The position numbers were made by a program, and so were the translations under genes. Below, piece by piece: positions 1 to 5,741 of a stretch of DNA of 5,741 nucleotides. The stretch lies in assembly GCA_031266695.1 (NCBI GenBank), contig JAISAK010000017.1, positions 1 through 5,741 on the forward strand. Reading direction: 5' to 3'. Below the pieces are notes generated by a model. It did no database searches. It was given only the letters and a program-made list of their open reading frames with translations, and was not told where the DNA came from. Position 1 is the first letter of the stretch. Each line of letters starts with the position of its first letter. The DNA is from Treponema sp. (GTDB taxonomy: Bacteria; Spirochaetota; Spirochaetia; Treponematales; Breznakiellaceae).

Positions 1-90
1 AAACGCCTTTGTTCCCTGACGGATAGTTTTACTCCCTTTGACGATCAACCTTCATTGTAGGAGGCCAGAAGTCGCAGGGCAGGCAAGGCC

Positions 91-113
91 AAGGGGCAAC
101 AAGCCCTTTTCTT
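91..113 (+). terminator. Possible intrinsic terminator of an upstream gene
   Basis: Bases 91-97 (AAGGGGC) pair with 103-109 (GCCCTTT), with one G-U pair and an AACAA loop. The stem runs into TTTTCTT. The shape fits a Rho-independent terminator for transcription entering from the left on the + strand. The stem is short and the T-tract is interrupted, so this is tentative. Confidence 0.35.
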
Positions 114-183
114 GAATGTCTTTTTAGCGATGGGGAAGAAGCCGAGGTATGAAGCCGGGCAAGCCTCTGCGAGGCGGTCTGAC

Positions 184-223
184 AGCACCCCGTTAGGAGG
201 GGCGTTGCTGGAAGAAGGCGACC
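184..223 (+). repeat. Short palindromic repeat, copy A
   Basis: The pattern is AGCACCCCG, a 6-base loop-like spacer, then GGGGCGTTGCTGGAA and about ten further bases. CCCC 188-191 pairs with GGGG 199-202 and CAGCA 183-187 pairs with TGCTG 206-210, leaving a 3-base bulge. A diverged copy lies on the opposite strand at 596-633. By hand alignment about 29 of 38 aligned positions agree. Two copies with conserved stems and variable loops suggest a dispersed palindromic repeat family rather than chance. Confidence 0.5.
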
Positions 224-310
224 GCGGCCTCTTCTCTATCCATAAAAAATATATGCAGGGTAGTTCTGCCCTGGCCCCACGAATGAAAGGAATATCTTCC
301 ACAGAGGGAG

Positions 311-438
311 CGTCAAAGCCGCCATGAACGACTCTGGAATTCCCCGCCGGAGCAGACTTCGAACCTTCGATTCGCCAAACCTCCGGTTTGAAGGCTGTGG
401 AGGCGGATTCTACAGGTAAGTGAACGACGGCTTTGGCG
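311..438. repeat. Long nested imperfect inverted repeat / structured element
   Basis: The outer arms 311-321 (CGTCAAAGCCG) and 428-438 (CGGCTTTGGCG) pair over 11 positions with one G-U. Inside, in order, CTG 334-336 pairs with CAG 413-415, GAAT 337-340 with ATTC 407-410, CCGCC 344-348 with GGCGG 402-406, GCAG 352-355 with CTGT 395-398 (one G-U), CCTT 364-367 with AAGG 391-394, and CAAACC 376-381 with GGTTTG 385-390 around a TCC loop. Seven stems nested in correct order over 128 bases is unlikely by chance. An 8-base direct repeat TGAACGAC lies just inside the arms (325-332, 421-428). It could be a miniature palindromic mobile element, a recombination site or a structured RNA; the sequence does not decide. 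Confidence 0.5.
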
Positions 439-589
439 GCCCCGCTGTAGAGGCCATTAATTTTATTCTCTGGTGCTTGGGGTATTACCTTGCATATATT
501 TTGCGCAACGCGGCGCGCTGCTCAGGTATACTACCTTGCTAATCCAGCCCTCGCGCCTTTGTTCGGTATTGTGACCGTTACCGGGCGCC

Positions 590-644
590 GGGCGCTGTTG
601 CCTGTTTTCAACAACGCCCCTTCGCGGGGCGCTTTATTACGCCC
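590..644 (+). promoter_or_regulatory. Alternating complementary GC segments (attenuator-like topology)
   Basis: Four segments alternate: 590-600 pairs with 609-619 (10 of 11 positions), 615-620 with 626-631 (6 bp, TTCGC loop, then CTTTATTA), and 627-631 with 640-644 (5 bp). Segments 1:2 plus 3:4 exclude 2:3. This is the topology of an attenuator, or of a terminator with a competing antiterminator, but no leader peptide or ligand-binding core is recognised. It lies directly ahead of the cluster promoter, so it would only affect transcripts arriving from the left. Confidence 0.3.
596..633 (-). repeat. Short palindromic repeat, copy B (inverted)
   Basis: Read on the minus strand it begins AGCGCCCCG, has a 4-base spacer CGAA, then GGGGCGTTGTTGAAAACA. 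It matches copy A at 184-223 except for a shorter spacer and scattered substitutions. The core forms a 6-bp stem (615-620 with 626-631). The + strand reading of the same hairpin ends in CTTTATTA, so it may also act as a weak terminator. Confidence 0.5.
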
Positions 645-672
645 TTGTCAAAAACCAATAAAATGCTATAAT
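645..672 (+). promoter_or_regulatory. Sigma70-type promoter with extended -10
   Basis: TTGTCA at 645-650 (-35) and TATAAT at 667-672 (perfect -10) are separated by 16 bases, with TG at 664-665 giving an extended -10 (TGCTATAAT). The predicted start of transcription is near 679, leaving a leader of about 24 bases before the ATG at 703. This is the only strong promoter seen ahead of the cluster and would drive all three genes. Confidence 0.72.
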
Positions 673-702
673 GGAAAAGTATTTGCGCGGCGAAAGGGGC
701 AA

Positions 703-1662
703 ATGAAGAACTCCGGGGCAGGCATGGAAAAGGAACAGACAGCTCAGGGGCTAATTCAGAAGGCCTACGATAAACTGAAAGCCTCTAACGCTCCGGAGGC
801 GCTGGCGCTTCTGGAAGCGGCGCTTAAACTTGATTTTGATAATCCGGAACTCAAGTACGCGCTTAAATGTGTTCGATGGTGGCTTGAACATTCGAAAAGA
901 ATAGAGGAGTTTCAGAATCCCTATGAAAAGGGCGGTTTTATTCTGTCTCAACTGAAGCAGTATTATAGTTTTCTTGATCGCTTCAGCGAAAATTATGATC
1001 AGTGCCAGTACGCAATCCGGCGTTTTGTCTTTTCAAGCGCCCTGGGCTGGTTTCAGGATCTGCTCGGAGACGGGGTAAACCAGCACGATCCGGTCCTCCT
1101 GCTGCAGGCGGGCCGTTGTTACAAGGGGGTTGGCAATTACGACGAAGCCCTGAAGTATATGGAACAGGCGGCGCGTTTCAAGCGGGAAGACGCCTATACC
1201 CTGGCGGAACTTGCCGATACGAACGCGCTGCTCGCGGAAAACCGCGCGGCAAAGGTTCTTTTTCGGGAAGCTTTTTTTCTGGATCCCGAAAAGGTGGATC
1301 TCCGTTTCATGGAGTCGGATCTTATTCTGCGGCTGCGGGACAAGGTTCTTGAACTTGGTTACCGGGGGCCGGAGCTGTGTGAGTGGATACCTGTTTACGG
1401 CTGTCTTTTGGGTGTTTTTTCGGTTAAACGGGAATTAAAGCAGGTGGAAGCGGGAAGGCTTAAGCAGTCGATCTTTTCCCTGGAATCGGAGTTCCACGGA
1501 GGCGGAGAAAAAAATCCCCTTTTAAAGCCCCGGCTTTTGAACCGCTATTTTTGGCTTATCGATCATTATGAAAATATTCGGGAGGATCCGGTCCTTATCG
1601 AAGAAATATTGCTGAAGATAAAAATTACCGATTCCGGAATTTATGATCAGTATATCAAGTGA
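703..1662 (+). CDS. TPR-repeat protein of unknown role, first gene of the greA cluster
   Basis: A 319-residue protein, probably cytoplasmic, with no signal peptide or membrane span. I see TPR-like units at residues ~15-48 (ending in an EALALLEAALKLD-type helix), ~131-164 (AGRCY, GNYDEALKYMEQAA) and ~165-198 (ending FFLDPE). The rest is predicted helical and unrecognised, with aromatic-rich stretches. TPRs bind partner proteins; no catalytic motif is visible, so the role is likely scaffolding. The ATG at 703 was chosen because the promoter ends at 672 and GAAAGG (692-697) lies 5 bases ahead. The frame is open back to a TTG at 490, but that extension covers the promoter and hairpins and has no ribosome binding site. 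ATG 724 is an alternative start seven codons later. The stop codon overlaps the Shine-Dalgarno sequence of greA, so the two genes are probably translationally linked. The reading frame is well supported; the function is not. Confidence 0.85.
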   Translation: MKNSGAGMEKEQTAQGLIQKAYDKLKASNAPEALALLEAALKLDFDNPELKYALKCVRWWLEHSKRIEEFQNPYEKGGFILSQLKQYYSFLDRFSENYDQCQYAIRRFVFSSALGWFQDLLGDGVNQHDPVLLLQAGRCYKGVGNYDEALKYMEQAARFKREDAYTLAELADTNALLAENRAAKVLFREAFFLDPEKVDLRFMESDLILRLRDKVLELGYRGPELCEWIPVYGCLLGVFSVKRELKQVEAGRLKQSIFSLESEFHGGGEKNPLLKPRLLNRYFWLIDHYENIREDPVLIEEILLKIKITDSGIYDQYIK

Positions 1663-1666
1663 GGAG
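1661..1666 (+). promoter_or_regulatory. Ribosome binding site of greA, overlapping the upstream stop codon
   Basis: GAGGAG lies 5 bases before the ATG at 1672. Its first two bases are the last two of the TGA stop (1660-1662) of the TPR gene. A ribosome finishing the first gene therefore clears the site for the second, which points to coupled expression. It also fixes the greA start. Confidence 0.8.
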
Positions 1667-1671
1667 TATGT

Positions 1672-4356
1672 ATGTCTGAAGCTCTCCTGAAAAATGTGCA
1701 GGAAATGCTGAATGAGGAAAAATGGACAAGGGCCACCCTCAGCAATTATTCAACAAGCCAATTCAAGGAGCTTGATCTTATTCTCAAGGAAGCCCGCGAA
1801 GGACGGGTCTACGACGATCTTAAAAAAACCTGCGACGAACATCTGGGGCATACAAAAAACAGCATTATCGCCCTGTACCTTTCGGGAATGGTCGCCTTTT
1901 CACGGCAGCTTATTGACGATTCGGCGATGATCAACCTGGTGACTATCTTTGTGGACAACCACAAGTGGAGCATAGTCCGGTATCTCTGCGAGCGAATTCT
2001 TGACTACGGGGAATCGAAATTTGCCCTCCGAACCCTTGCGGAATGTTACAAAAACGAAAACCAGGAAGAAGATATTTACGGCATCTGGGAACGGCTGGTC
2101 AAGGTTGATTACGAGGAAGCGGATATTGCCAAGGCCCTGGCGGAACACTACGAGAAAAACGGTGATATTGAAACGGCGACGGACTATTACAAAAAAGCCC
2201 TTCACCGGTACATCAATAAACAGCTTTTTACCAATGTCCGGGAAATATGGGAAAAGCTTCTTGACTTCTGTCCCGAGGATATTGATTTCTTCCTCCATAT
2301 CCGGAAAAAAATTGCCAAAAACATCAGCGAAGAAAAGGCGGTGCTTCTTCTCAACGACGTGTATTCCCGGTGCAAGGAAACGGATATTGATACCGCAATC
2401 GGTATTCTCAAAATTATTCTCCAATATGATGAACGGGACCTTCAGGCCCGAAGGGAAATCGTTGAGTGCTTCAGAAAAAAATACGCCCACCACAGCCAGC
2501 TTGAAGGGTACATCCGCATTTCCAATCTTTCCCAGAACTACCGCAACGTTCACGAGGCGATTACGGATTTCGAAAAACACATCGCCTTTGACAAGGGCAG
2601 TTTTGTATTTCACCGGACCTGGGGCGTAGGAAGAATTGCCGGCGTGGAGGGTGACGAAATCCTTATTGACTTTGCCAAAAAAAGGGCCCATTCCATGTCC
2701 CTTAAAATGGCGGTTAACGCCCTGCAGACTCTTTCAAACAATCATATATGGGTGCTTAAGGCAACCTGGAAAAAAGAAAAACTCCGGGAAAAAGTAAAAA
2801 GCGATTATATCTGGACTTTGAAAACAATAATTAAAAGTTTCGGAAATTCCTGTGACATAAAACGCATCAAGGCGGAGCTGGTGCCGGTTGTGCTCTCTTC
2901 CGGGGAGTGGACAACGTGGAGCGGCAAGGCGAGGGAAATCCTTAAATCCGATCCGGGCTTCGGGGTAAGTCCCGATAACATCGATGTTTTCACGGTAAGG
3001 GATCGTCCCATCAGCATGGAAGAAAAGTTTTACAATGAATTTAAGGCGGAGCGGAATATTTTTGCCCGGGCCGCAACCCTCCGCAATTTTGTAAACCAGA
3101 AAGACATGGAGCCGGATTCGGAATTCTTTACGGAAATGTTCGGTTATTTTACCGCCTTTCTCCGTTCCCCCGGCCAGATCAACGAGAATGTAATCGCCTC
3201 CTACCTTTTTGTAAAGGAACTGGCCGGCAGGTATCCCCACCTCGGCGCCGGGCTTTCGCTTAATTTTACCGAATTTTTCGACGCCCTTGACGACGTTCCC
3301 GCCCTTTTCAGGGAACTTAGGGATAATAAATTTAAAGAAGAATTCCTCCGCCATGTGCAGCTTTTCATTCCCGACTGGGCCGATATTTATGTAAAGCTTT
3401 TTCCCTACGCGCTGGTTCCCTCAATTATTACCCAGCTTGAAAAGGAAGGTTACGGGGATAAACTTTCGGCCATGACCGCGGAATGTTTTGATAATTTCCG
3501 GGAATATAAAGAAGCGGTGGTATGGCTTTTCAAGAACGCCGCGCAGGAACCCTGGTTTAAGCAGGCGGATATCTCCTTCGAGAAGCAGCTTATCACCCTT
3601 ATTCACATTTTGGATCTAAGCTACCGGGATATTGAGAATCACCGGGAAACGCCGGAAAACCGGAAAACGAACAAGCAGGTGTATTCCATTCTTTTCAAGG
3701 AAGGCAGTCTCAATTCCTTTATCGATCAGGCCGACGACGATACGATCATCAGAATCTATACCTTTATCAACGATGTAAAGGATCTTGATCCCCAGGACAA
3801 GCTTAACCTCCGCAGCAGAATCCTCACCAGAAATCCCGATTTCAAATTCTTCGGGGGCGAGGAAAAGACGGTTCTTACCAGGGGCTTTATGGTTACTTCG
3901 GCGATGTATGAAGAAAAACAGCGGCAGCTTGCCCATATTATGGATGTGGAAGTGCCCGCCAACTCGAAGGAAATTGCCTTTGCCCTGTCCCTTGGCGATC
4001 TTCGGGAAAACTCCGAGTACAAAGCGGCAAAGGAAAAACAGGATATTCTCAATTCGACGGTGGCAAAACTCAAGGATGAAATTGAGCGGGCCCAGATATT
4101 CGATCCCCAATCGATTAATGCTTCGCGGGTATCCTTCGGAACCAAAGTAACCTTGTCCAATAAAACCGGAAACAAAACCGAAGAATACACTATCCTTGGT
4201 CAATGGGAATCCGATCCGGGTAATAATATTATTTCCTATCTTTCTCCCTTCGGGGCGGCCCTGCTTAATAAAAGCGTAGGAGAACAGTTTGAATTTTCAA
4301 TCAATGGTGAAACGATATTATATGTAGTAGAATTAATACAGATGGTTACTTTTTAA
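1672..4356 (+). CDS. greA: Transcript-cleavage factor GreA with a ~740-residue N-terminal extension
   Basis: An 894-residue cytoplasmic protein, about 5.5 times the usual ~158 of GreA. The GreA part is C-terminal: the coiled coil spans ~740-815 with the tip motif GDLRENSEY at 775-783, where D776 and E779 match the acidic pair that holds the catalytic magnesium in E. coli GreA (D41, E44). The FKBP-like domain follows at ~817-893, with the typical SPFGAALLNKSVGE at 858-871. By family knowledge it enters the RNA polymerase secondary channel and stimulates cleavage of backtracked RNA. The N-terminal part is mostly helical, with a clear TPR-like unit at ~152-180 (ALAEHYEKNGDIETATDYY). Residues ~311-354 (FVFHRTWGVGRI, then short beta segments) resemble the Tudor/SH3-like RNA-polymerase-binding modules of UvrD/PcrA and CarD-type proteins. 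The section after it, ~360-430, is Trp-rich and unassigned. I recall similar long GreA proteins in Treponema, Borrelia and Chlamydia, so the fusion is probably genuine; the frame is uninterrupted. The start is set by GAGGAG. GreA identity is near certain; extension roles are inferred. Confidence 0.95.
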   Translation: MSEALLKNVQEMLNEEKWTRATLSNYSTSQFKELDLILKEAREGRVYDDLKKTCDEHLGHTKNSIIALYLSGMVAFSRQLIDDSAMINLVTIFVDNHKWSIVRYLCERILDYGESKFALRTLAECYKNENQEEDIYGIWERLVKVDYEEADIAKALAEHYEKNGDIETATDYYKKALHRYINKQLFTNVREIWEKLLDFCPEDIDFFLHIRKKIAKNISEEKAVLLLNDVYSRCKETDIDTAIGILKIILQYDERDLQARREIVECFRKKYAHHSQLEGYIRISNLSQNYRNVHEAITDFEKHIAFDKGSFVFHRTWGVGRIAGVEGDEILIDFAKKRAHSMSLKMAVNALQTLSNNHIWVLKATWKKEKLREKVKSDYIWTLKTIIKSFGNSCDIKRIKAELVPVVLSSGEWTTWSGKAREILKSDPGFGVSPDNIDVFTVRDRPISMEEKFYNEFKAERNIFARAATLRNFVNQKDMEPDSEFFTEMFGYFTAFLRSPGQINENVIASYLFVKELAGRYPHLGAGLSLNFTEFFDALDDVPALFRELRDNKFKEEFLRHVQLFIPDWADIYVKLFPYALVPSIITQLEKEGYGDKLSAMTAECFDNFREYKEAVVWLFKNAAQEPWFKQADISFEKQLITLIHILDLSYRDIENHRETPENRKTNKQVYSILFKEGSLNSFIDQADDDTIIRIYTFINDVKDLDPQDKLNLRSRILTRNPDFKFFGGEEKTVLTRGFMVTSAMYEEKQRQLAHIMDVEVPANSKEIAFALSLGDLRENSEYKAAKEKQDILNSTVAKLKDEIERAQIFDPQSINASRVSFGTKVTLSNKTGNKTEEYTILGQWESDPGNNIISYLSPFGAALLNKSVGEQFEFSINGETILYVVELIQMVTF

Positions 4357-4364
4357 AAAACCGT

Positions 4365-4371
4365 AAGGGAG
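4365..4371 (+). promoter_or_regulatory. Ribosome binding site of the vWA gene
   Basis: AAGGGAG lies 6 bases before the ATG at 4378 and 8 bases after the greA stop. It decides the start of a gene that has no stop codon inside the window. No promoter or terminator is seen in the 21-base gap, consistent with readthrough from greA. Confidence 0.75.
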
Positions 4372-4377
4372 ACATTG

Positions 4378-5741
4378 ATGAAAAGGAATATAATTGGGGT
4401 AATTCTTATTCTCAGTGCGATTTTTTGTGCTTCCGGGCAAAATTCGAATCCTGTTGATCTTATCGTACTTCTTGATACTTCTTCGAGCATGAGTTCTTCT
4501 TACCGGGAAGTAAATGATTATATAACCGGCCCCTTTCTCAAAGAATTCCTCCGTATTGGCGATACTTTTCATCTGATAGCTTTTTCGGACAAGCCGGAGA
4601 TCGATATTGCCCGCCGTATCCAGGGGCGGGGCGACGTGGAAATTATAATCGGCCGTATGCTGCTTCAGTATCCGCTTGGCTCCTGGTCGGATATTCCCGC
4701 GGCTTTAAGCTATGCCGAAAGCTACGCTTCTTCCCTGCCCCCGCGGCCAAAAAAGATAATCCTTATCAGCGACGGCGACGTATCCCCTGTTCCGGGAGCT
4801 TCTTCCCGCGTTTGGGACGCAACGGGGCTGCAAAATTTAATTGATGAAACCAAGGCCCGCCTTGACTCCCGGGGAATCGGTTTTGACTTTGTAAAGGTGC
4901 CCATTGTCCGGGCGCCGGAATCCGGCAGGACGCCGCCCGCCCGGCAAGAACCCGCCGCGCCCGCGGCTGCCCAGAGCCCTCCGGCGCAGGCATCCCGGCC
5001 CGCGCAAAGCGCTCCGGTTCCCCCGCCGGATCAGGCCCGGCCTCCTTCCCAAGGCGCGGCGCAGGCCGCTCCGCCCCCGCCCGCCACCGCCGCGCCGGCG
5101 CAGTCCCCGGCTCCGCGGCCCCCGGCGGCTCCGGAACGGCGCTTTGAGGGCTGGGAGCCTCCCCTGCCCCTCTTGATTGGTCTTGCGATACTTGGACTTT
5201 TGGTACTATTTTTGATTATTTTCCTTGTCGTCCGGCAATTGCAGGGAAGTCCCAAACGGGCCCTCGCGCGCGCGGCGCTTCCCCGGCAGCAGATAGAAGA
5301 GGAGGAAGAGCCCGCCCCTCCGCCCTTCGAGGACCACAGCAAGGATCTCGCAAGCTTCGCGGCAAGCCAAAAACCGCGTACCAGCCCCTATGTCAACCGT
5401 TACAAGTCACAGCCGGTGGAGTACGGGGGCCCCCTGCTGCTCAACCTTTTTGTCGAGGATCAGAATACCTTTATCGGAAAGCGGAATATACACTCCGTCA
5501 AACCGGGGTATGCCTTTACGGTCGGCGGCAGAAAATCCGATTTCCTTATTTTCCTTGTCCCCCTTCCGCCCCATATCGGCGAAGTTCGCTGCGACGATAA
5601 CCGTTGTACCTTTATCCCCCGCAAACCCCAGTACTTCCCCGACCTTGGTTCCCAGCAGGTTCCCGACTGTATCGGGAAGATGATACGGATTGTTTCCGAC
5701 AAGGGCTATGAACTCCGGTTCAGAATGGAGCGTTACGAGGA
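4378..5741 (+). CDS. Membrane-anchored vWA-domain protein with cytoplasmic FHA-like region (3' end cut by window)
   Basis: The frame is open for 454 codons to the right edge with no stop, so the protein is partial. Residues 1-20 form a signal peptide (MKRN, hydrophobic IIGVILILSAIF, likely cut at ASG before Q21; a loose lipobox at C17 is an alternative). Residues ~26-178 are a vWA domain: DTSSS at 33-37 is the DxSxS metal motif, S104-D105 replaces the usual Thr-Asp, and ISDGD at 130-134 supplies the later acidic site. Residues ~180-258 are a low-complexity Pro/Ala/Gln linker. One membrane span lies at ~263-285, followed by basic residues, then an acidic run at ~307. The vWA domain therefore faces the periplasm and the C-terminus the cytoplasm. 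Residues ~365-450 look FHA-like (GGRKSD at 383-388, H399), but the conserved Ser and Asn-Gly of phosphothreonine binders are not seen. Substrate and partner are unknown. Bases ~4910-5150 are very GC-rich because of the linker. The vWA call is strong; the FHA call is tentative. Confidence 0.88.
   Translation, partial: MKRNIIGVILILSAIFCASGQNSNPVDLIVLLDTSSSMSSSYREVNDYITGPFLKEFLRIGDTFHLIAFSDKPEIDIARRIQGRGDVEIIIGRMLLQYPLGSWSDIPAALSYAESYASSLPPRPKKIILISDGDVSPVPGASSRVWDATGLQNLIDETKARLDSRGIGFDFVKVPIVRAPESGRTPPARQEPAAPAAAQSPPAQASRPAQSAPVPPPDQARPPSQGAAQAAPPPPATAAPAQSPAPRPPAAPERRFEGWEPPLPLLIGLAILGLLVLFLIIFLVVRQLQGSPKRALARAALPRQQIEEEEEPAPPPFEDHSKDLASFAASQKPRTSPYVNRYKSQPVEYGGPLLLNLFVEDQNTFIGKRNIHSVKPGYAFTVGGRKSDFLIFLVPLPPHIGEVRCDDNRCTFIPRKPQYFPDLGSQQVPDCIGKMIRIVSDKGYELRFRMERYE

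Larger units (their letters stand above)
1..644. other. Intergenic region with repeats and hairpins, no supported gene
   Basis: No convincing coding sequence is present. The open frames here are short, lack good ribosome binding sites and show no recognisable domain. The + strand frame starting at base 1 stays open to a TAG at 58-60 and could be the tail of a gene to the left, but the other two frames also close within 26 bases, so the choice is arbitrary. The region instead holds many inverted repeats: 91-109, 163-175, 183-210, 256-273, 311-438, 590-619, 615-631 and 627-644. Two of these are related copies of one short palindrome in opposite orientation. The best reading is a repeat-rich intergenic region, possibly with decayed gene fragments. 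Confidence 0.6.

Noticed and set aside
45..302. 85-residue minus-strand open frame
   Set aside because: No recognised domain, no convincing ribosome binding site, and it spans the palindromic repeat copy A. A decayed or repeat-derived fragment is more likely than a live gene.
112..327. 71-residue plus-strand open frame
   Set aside because: It mirrors the minus-strand frame over the same repeat-containing DNA and has no domain or good ribosome binding site.
340..410. tRNA-like piece on the minus strand (GGTTCGAA T-arm-like motif)
   Set aside because: No acceptor stem, anticodon arm or D-arm could be fitted around it; the pairing is better explained by the nested inverted repeat at 311-438.
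311..438. Integron attC site
   Set aside because: Size and shape are similar, but the conserved RYYYAAC and GTTRRRY boxes were not found at the arms and no integrase gene is visible.
501..532. Second promoter with -10 TATACT at 527-532
   Set aside because: The only candidate -35 (TTGCGC, 501-506) is a poor match and sits 20 bases away; the promoter at 645-672 is far better.
490..702. N-terminal extension of the TPR protein back to a TTG start
   Set aside because: It contains the promoter at 645-672 and several hairpins, has no ribosome binding site at the TTG, and its Arg/Cys/Ala-rich residues do not resemble a domain.
1900..2691. 263-residue minus-strand open frame inside greA, and other frames opposite greA
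   Set aside because: These are shadows of the greA coding sequence; no ribosome binding sites or domains were seen and greA itself is unambiguous.
4722..5342. Several 60-103 residue frames on both strands within the vWA gene
   Set aside because: They arise from the GC-rich Pro/Ala linker, which lacks stop codons in several frames; the + strand vWA frame explains the region.

Overview
The window looks like chromosomal DNA of a spirochete, most likely a Treponema-group organism. This rests on recall, since no search was run. The strongest clue is the central gene: a transcript-cleavage factor GreA (C-terminal ~155 residues) carried at the end of a ~740-residue helical-repeat extension. I recall this oversized GreA architecture from treponemes, borreliae and chlamydiae.

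Layout. Bases 1-644 contain no gene I can defend. This stretch holds a weak terminator-like hairpin (91-113), a pair of related short palindromes in inverted orientation (184-223 and 596-633), a long nested inverted repeat (311-438), and a run of alternating GC-rich complementary segments (590-644) that could form mutually exclusive hairpins. A good extended -10 sigma70-type promoter (645-672) then starts a tight co-directional gene cluster on the + strand: a TPR protein (703-1662), greA with its long N-terminal extension (1672-4356), and a membrane-anchored von Willebrand factor A (vWA) protein (4378 to beyond the right edge). The greA Shine-Dalgarno sequence overlaps the TPR gene's stop codon, and only 21 bases separate greA from the vWA gene, so one transcript is likely. 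No terminator is visible inside the cluster.

How the genes may fit together. GreA binds in the secondary channel of RNA polymerase and rescues backtracked complexes. Its extension carries a TPR-like repeat and, at residues ~311-354, a short beta-rich module resembling the Tudor/SH3-like RNA-polymerase-binding domains of UvrD/PcrA and CarD-type proteins. The upstream TPR protein is a plausible scaffold partner. The vWA protein has a signal peptide, a periplasmic vWA domain with a near-complete metal site, a long Pro/Ala linker, one membrane span and a cytoplasmic part with FHA-like features. It has no obvious mechanistic link to GreA, so the co-transcription is either incidental or hints at an undescribed connection. 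The main points for a second look are the GreA extension, the vWA-membrane-FHA-like protein, and the structured intergenic DNA ahead of the promoter.
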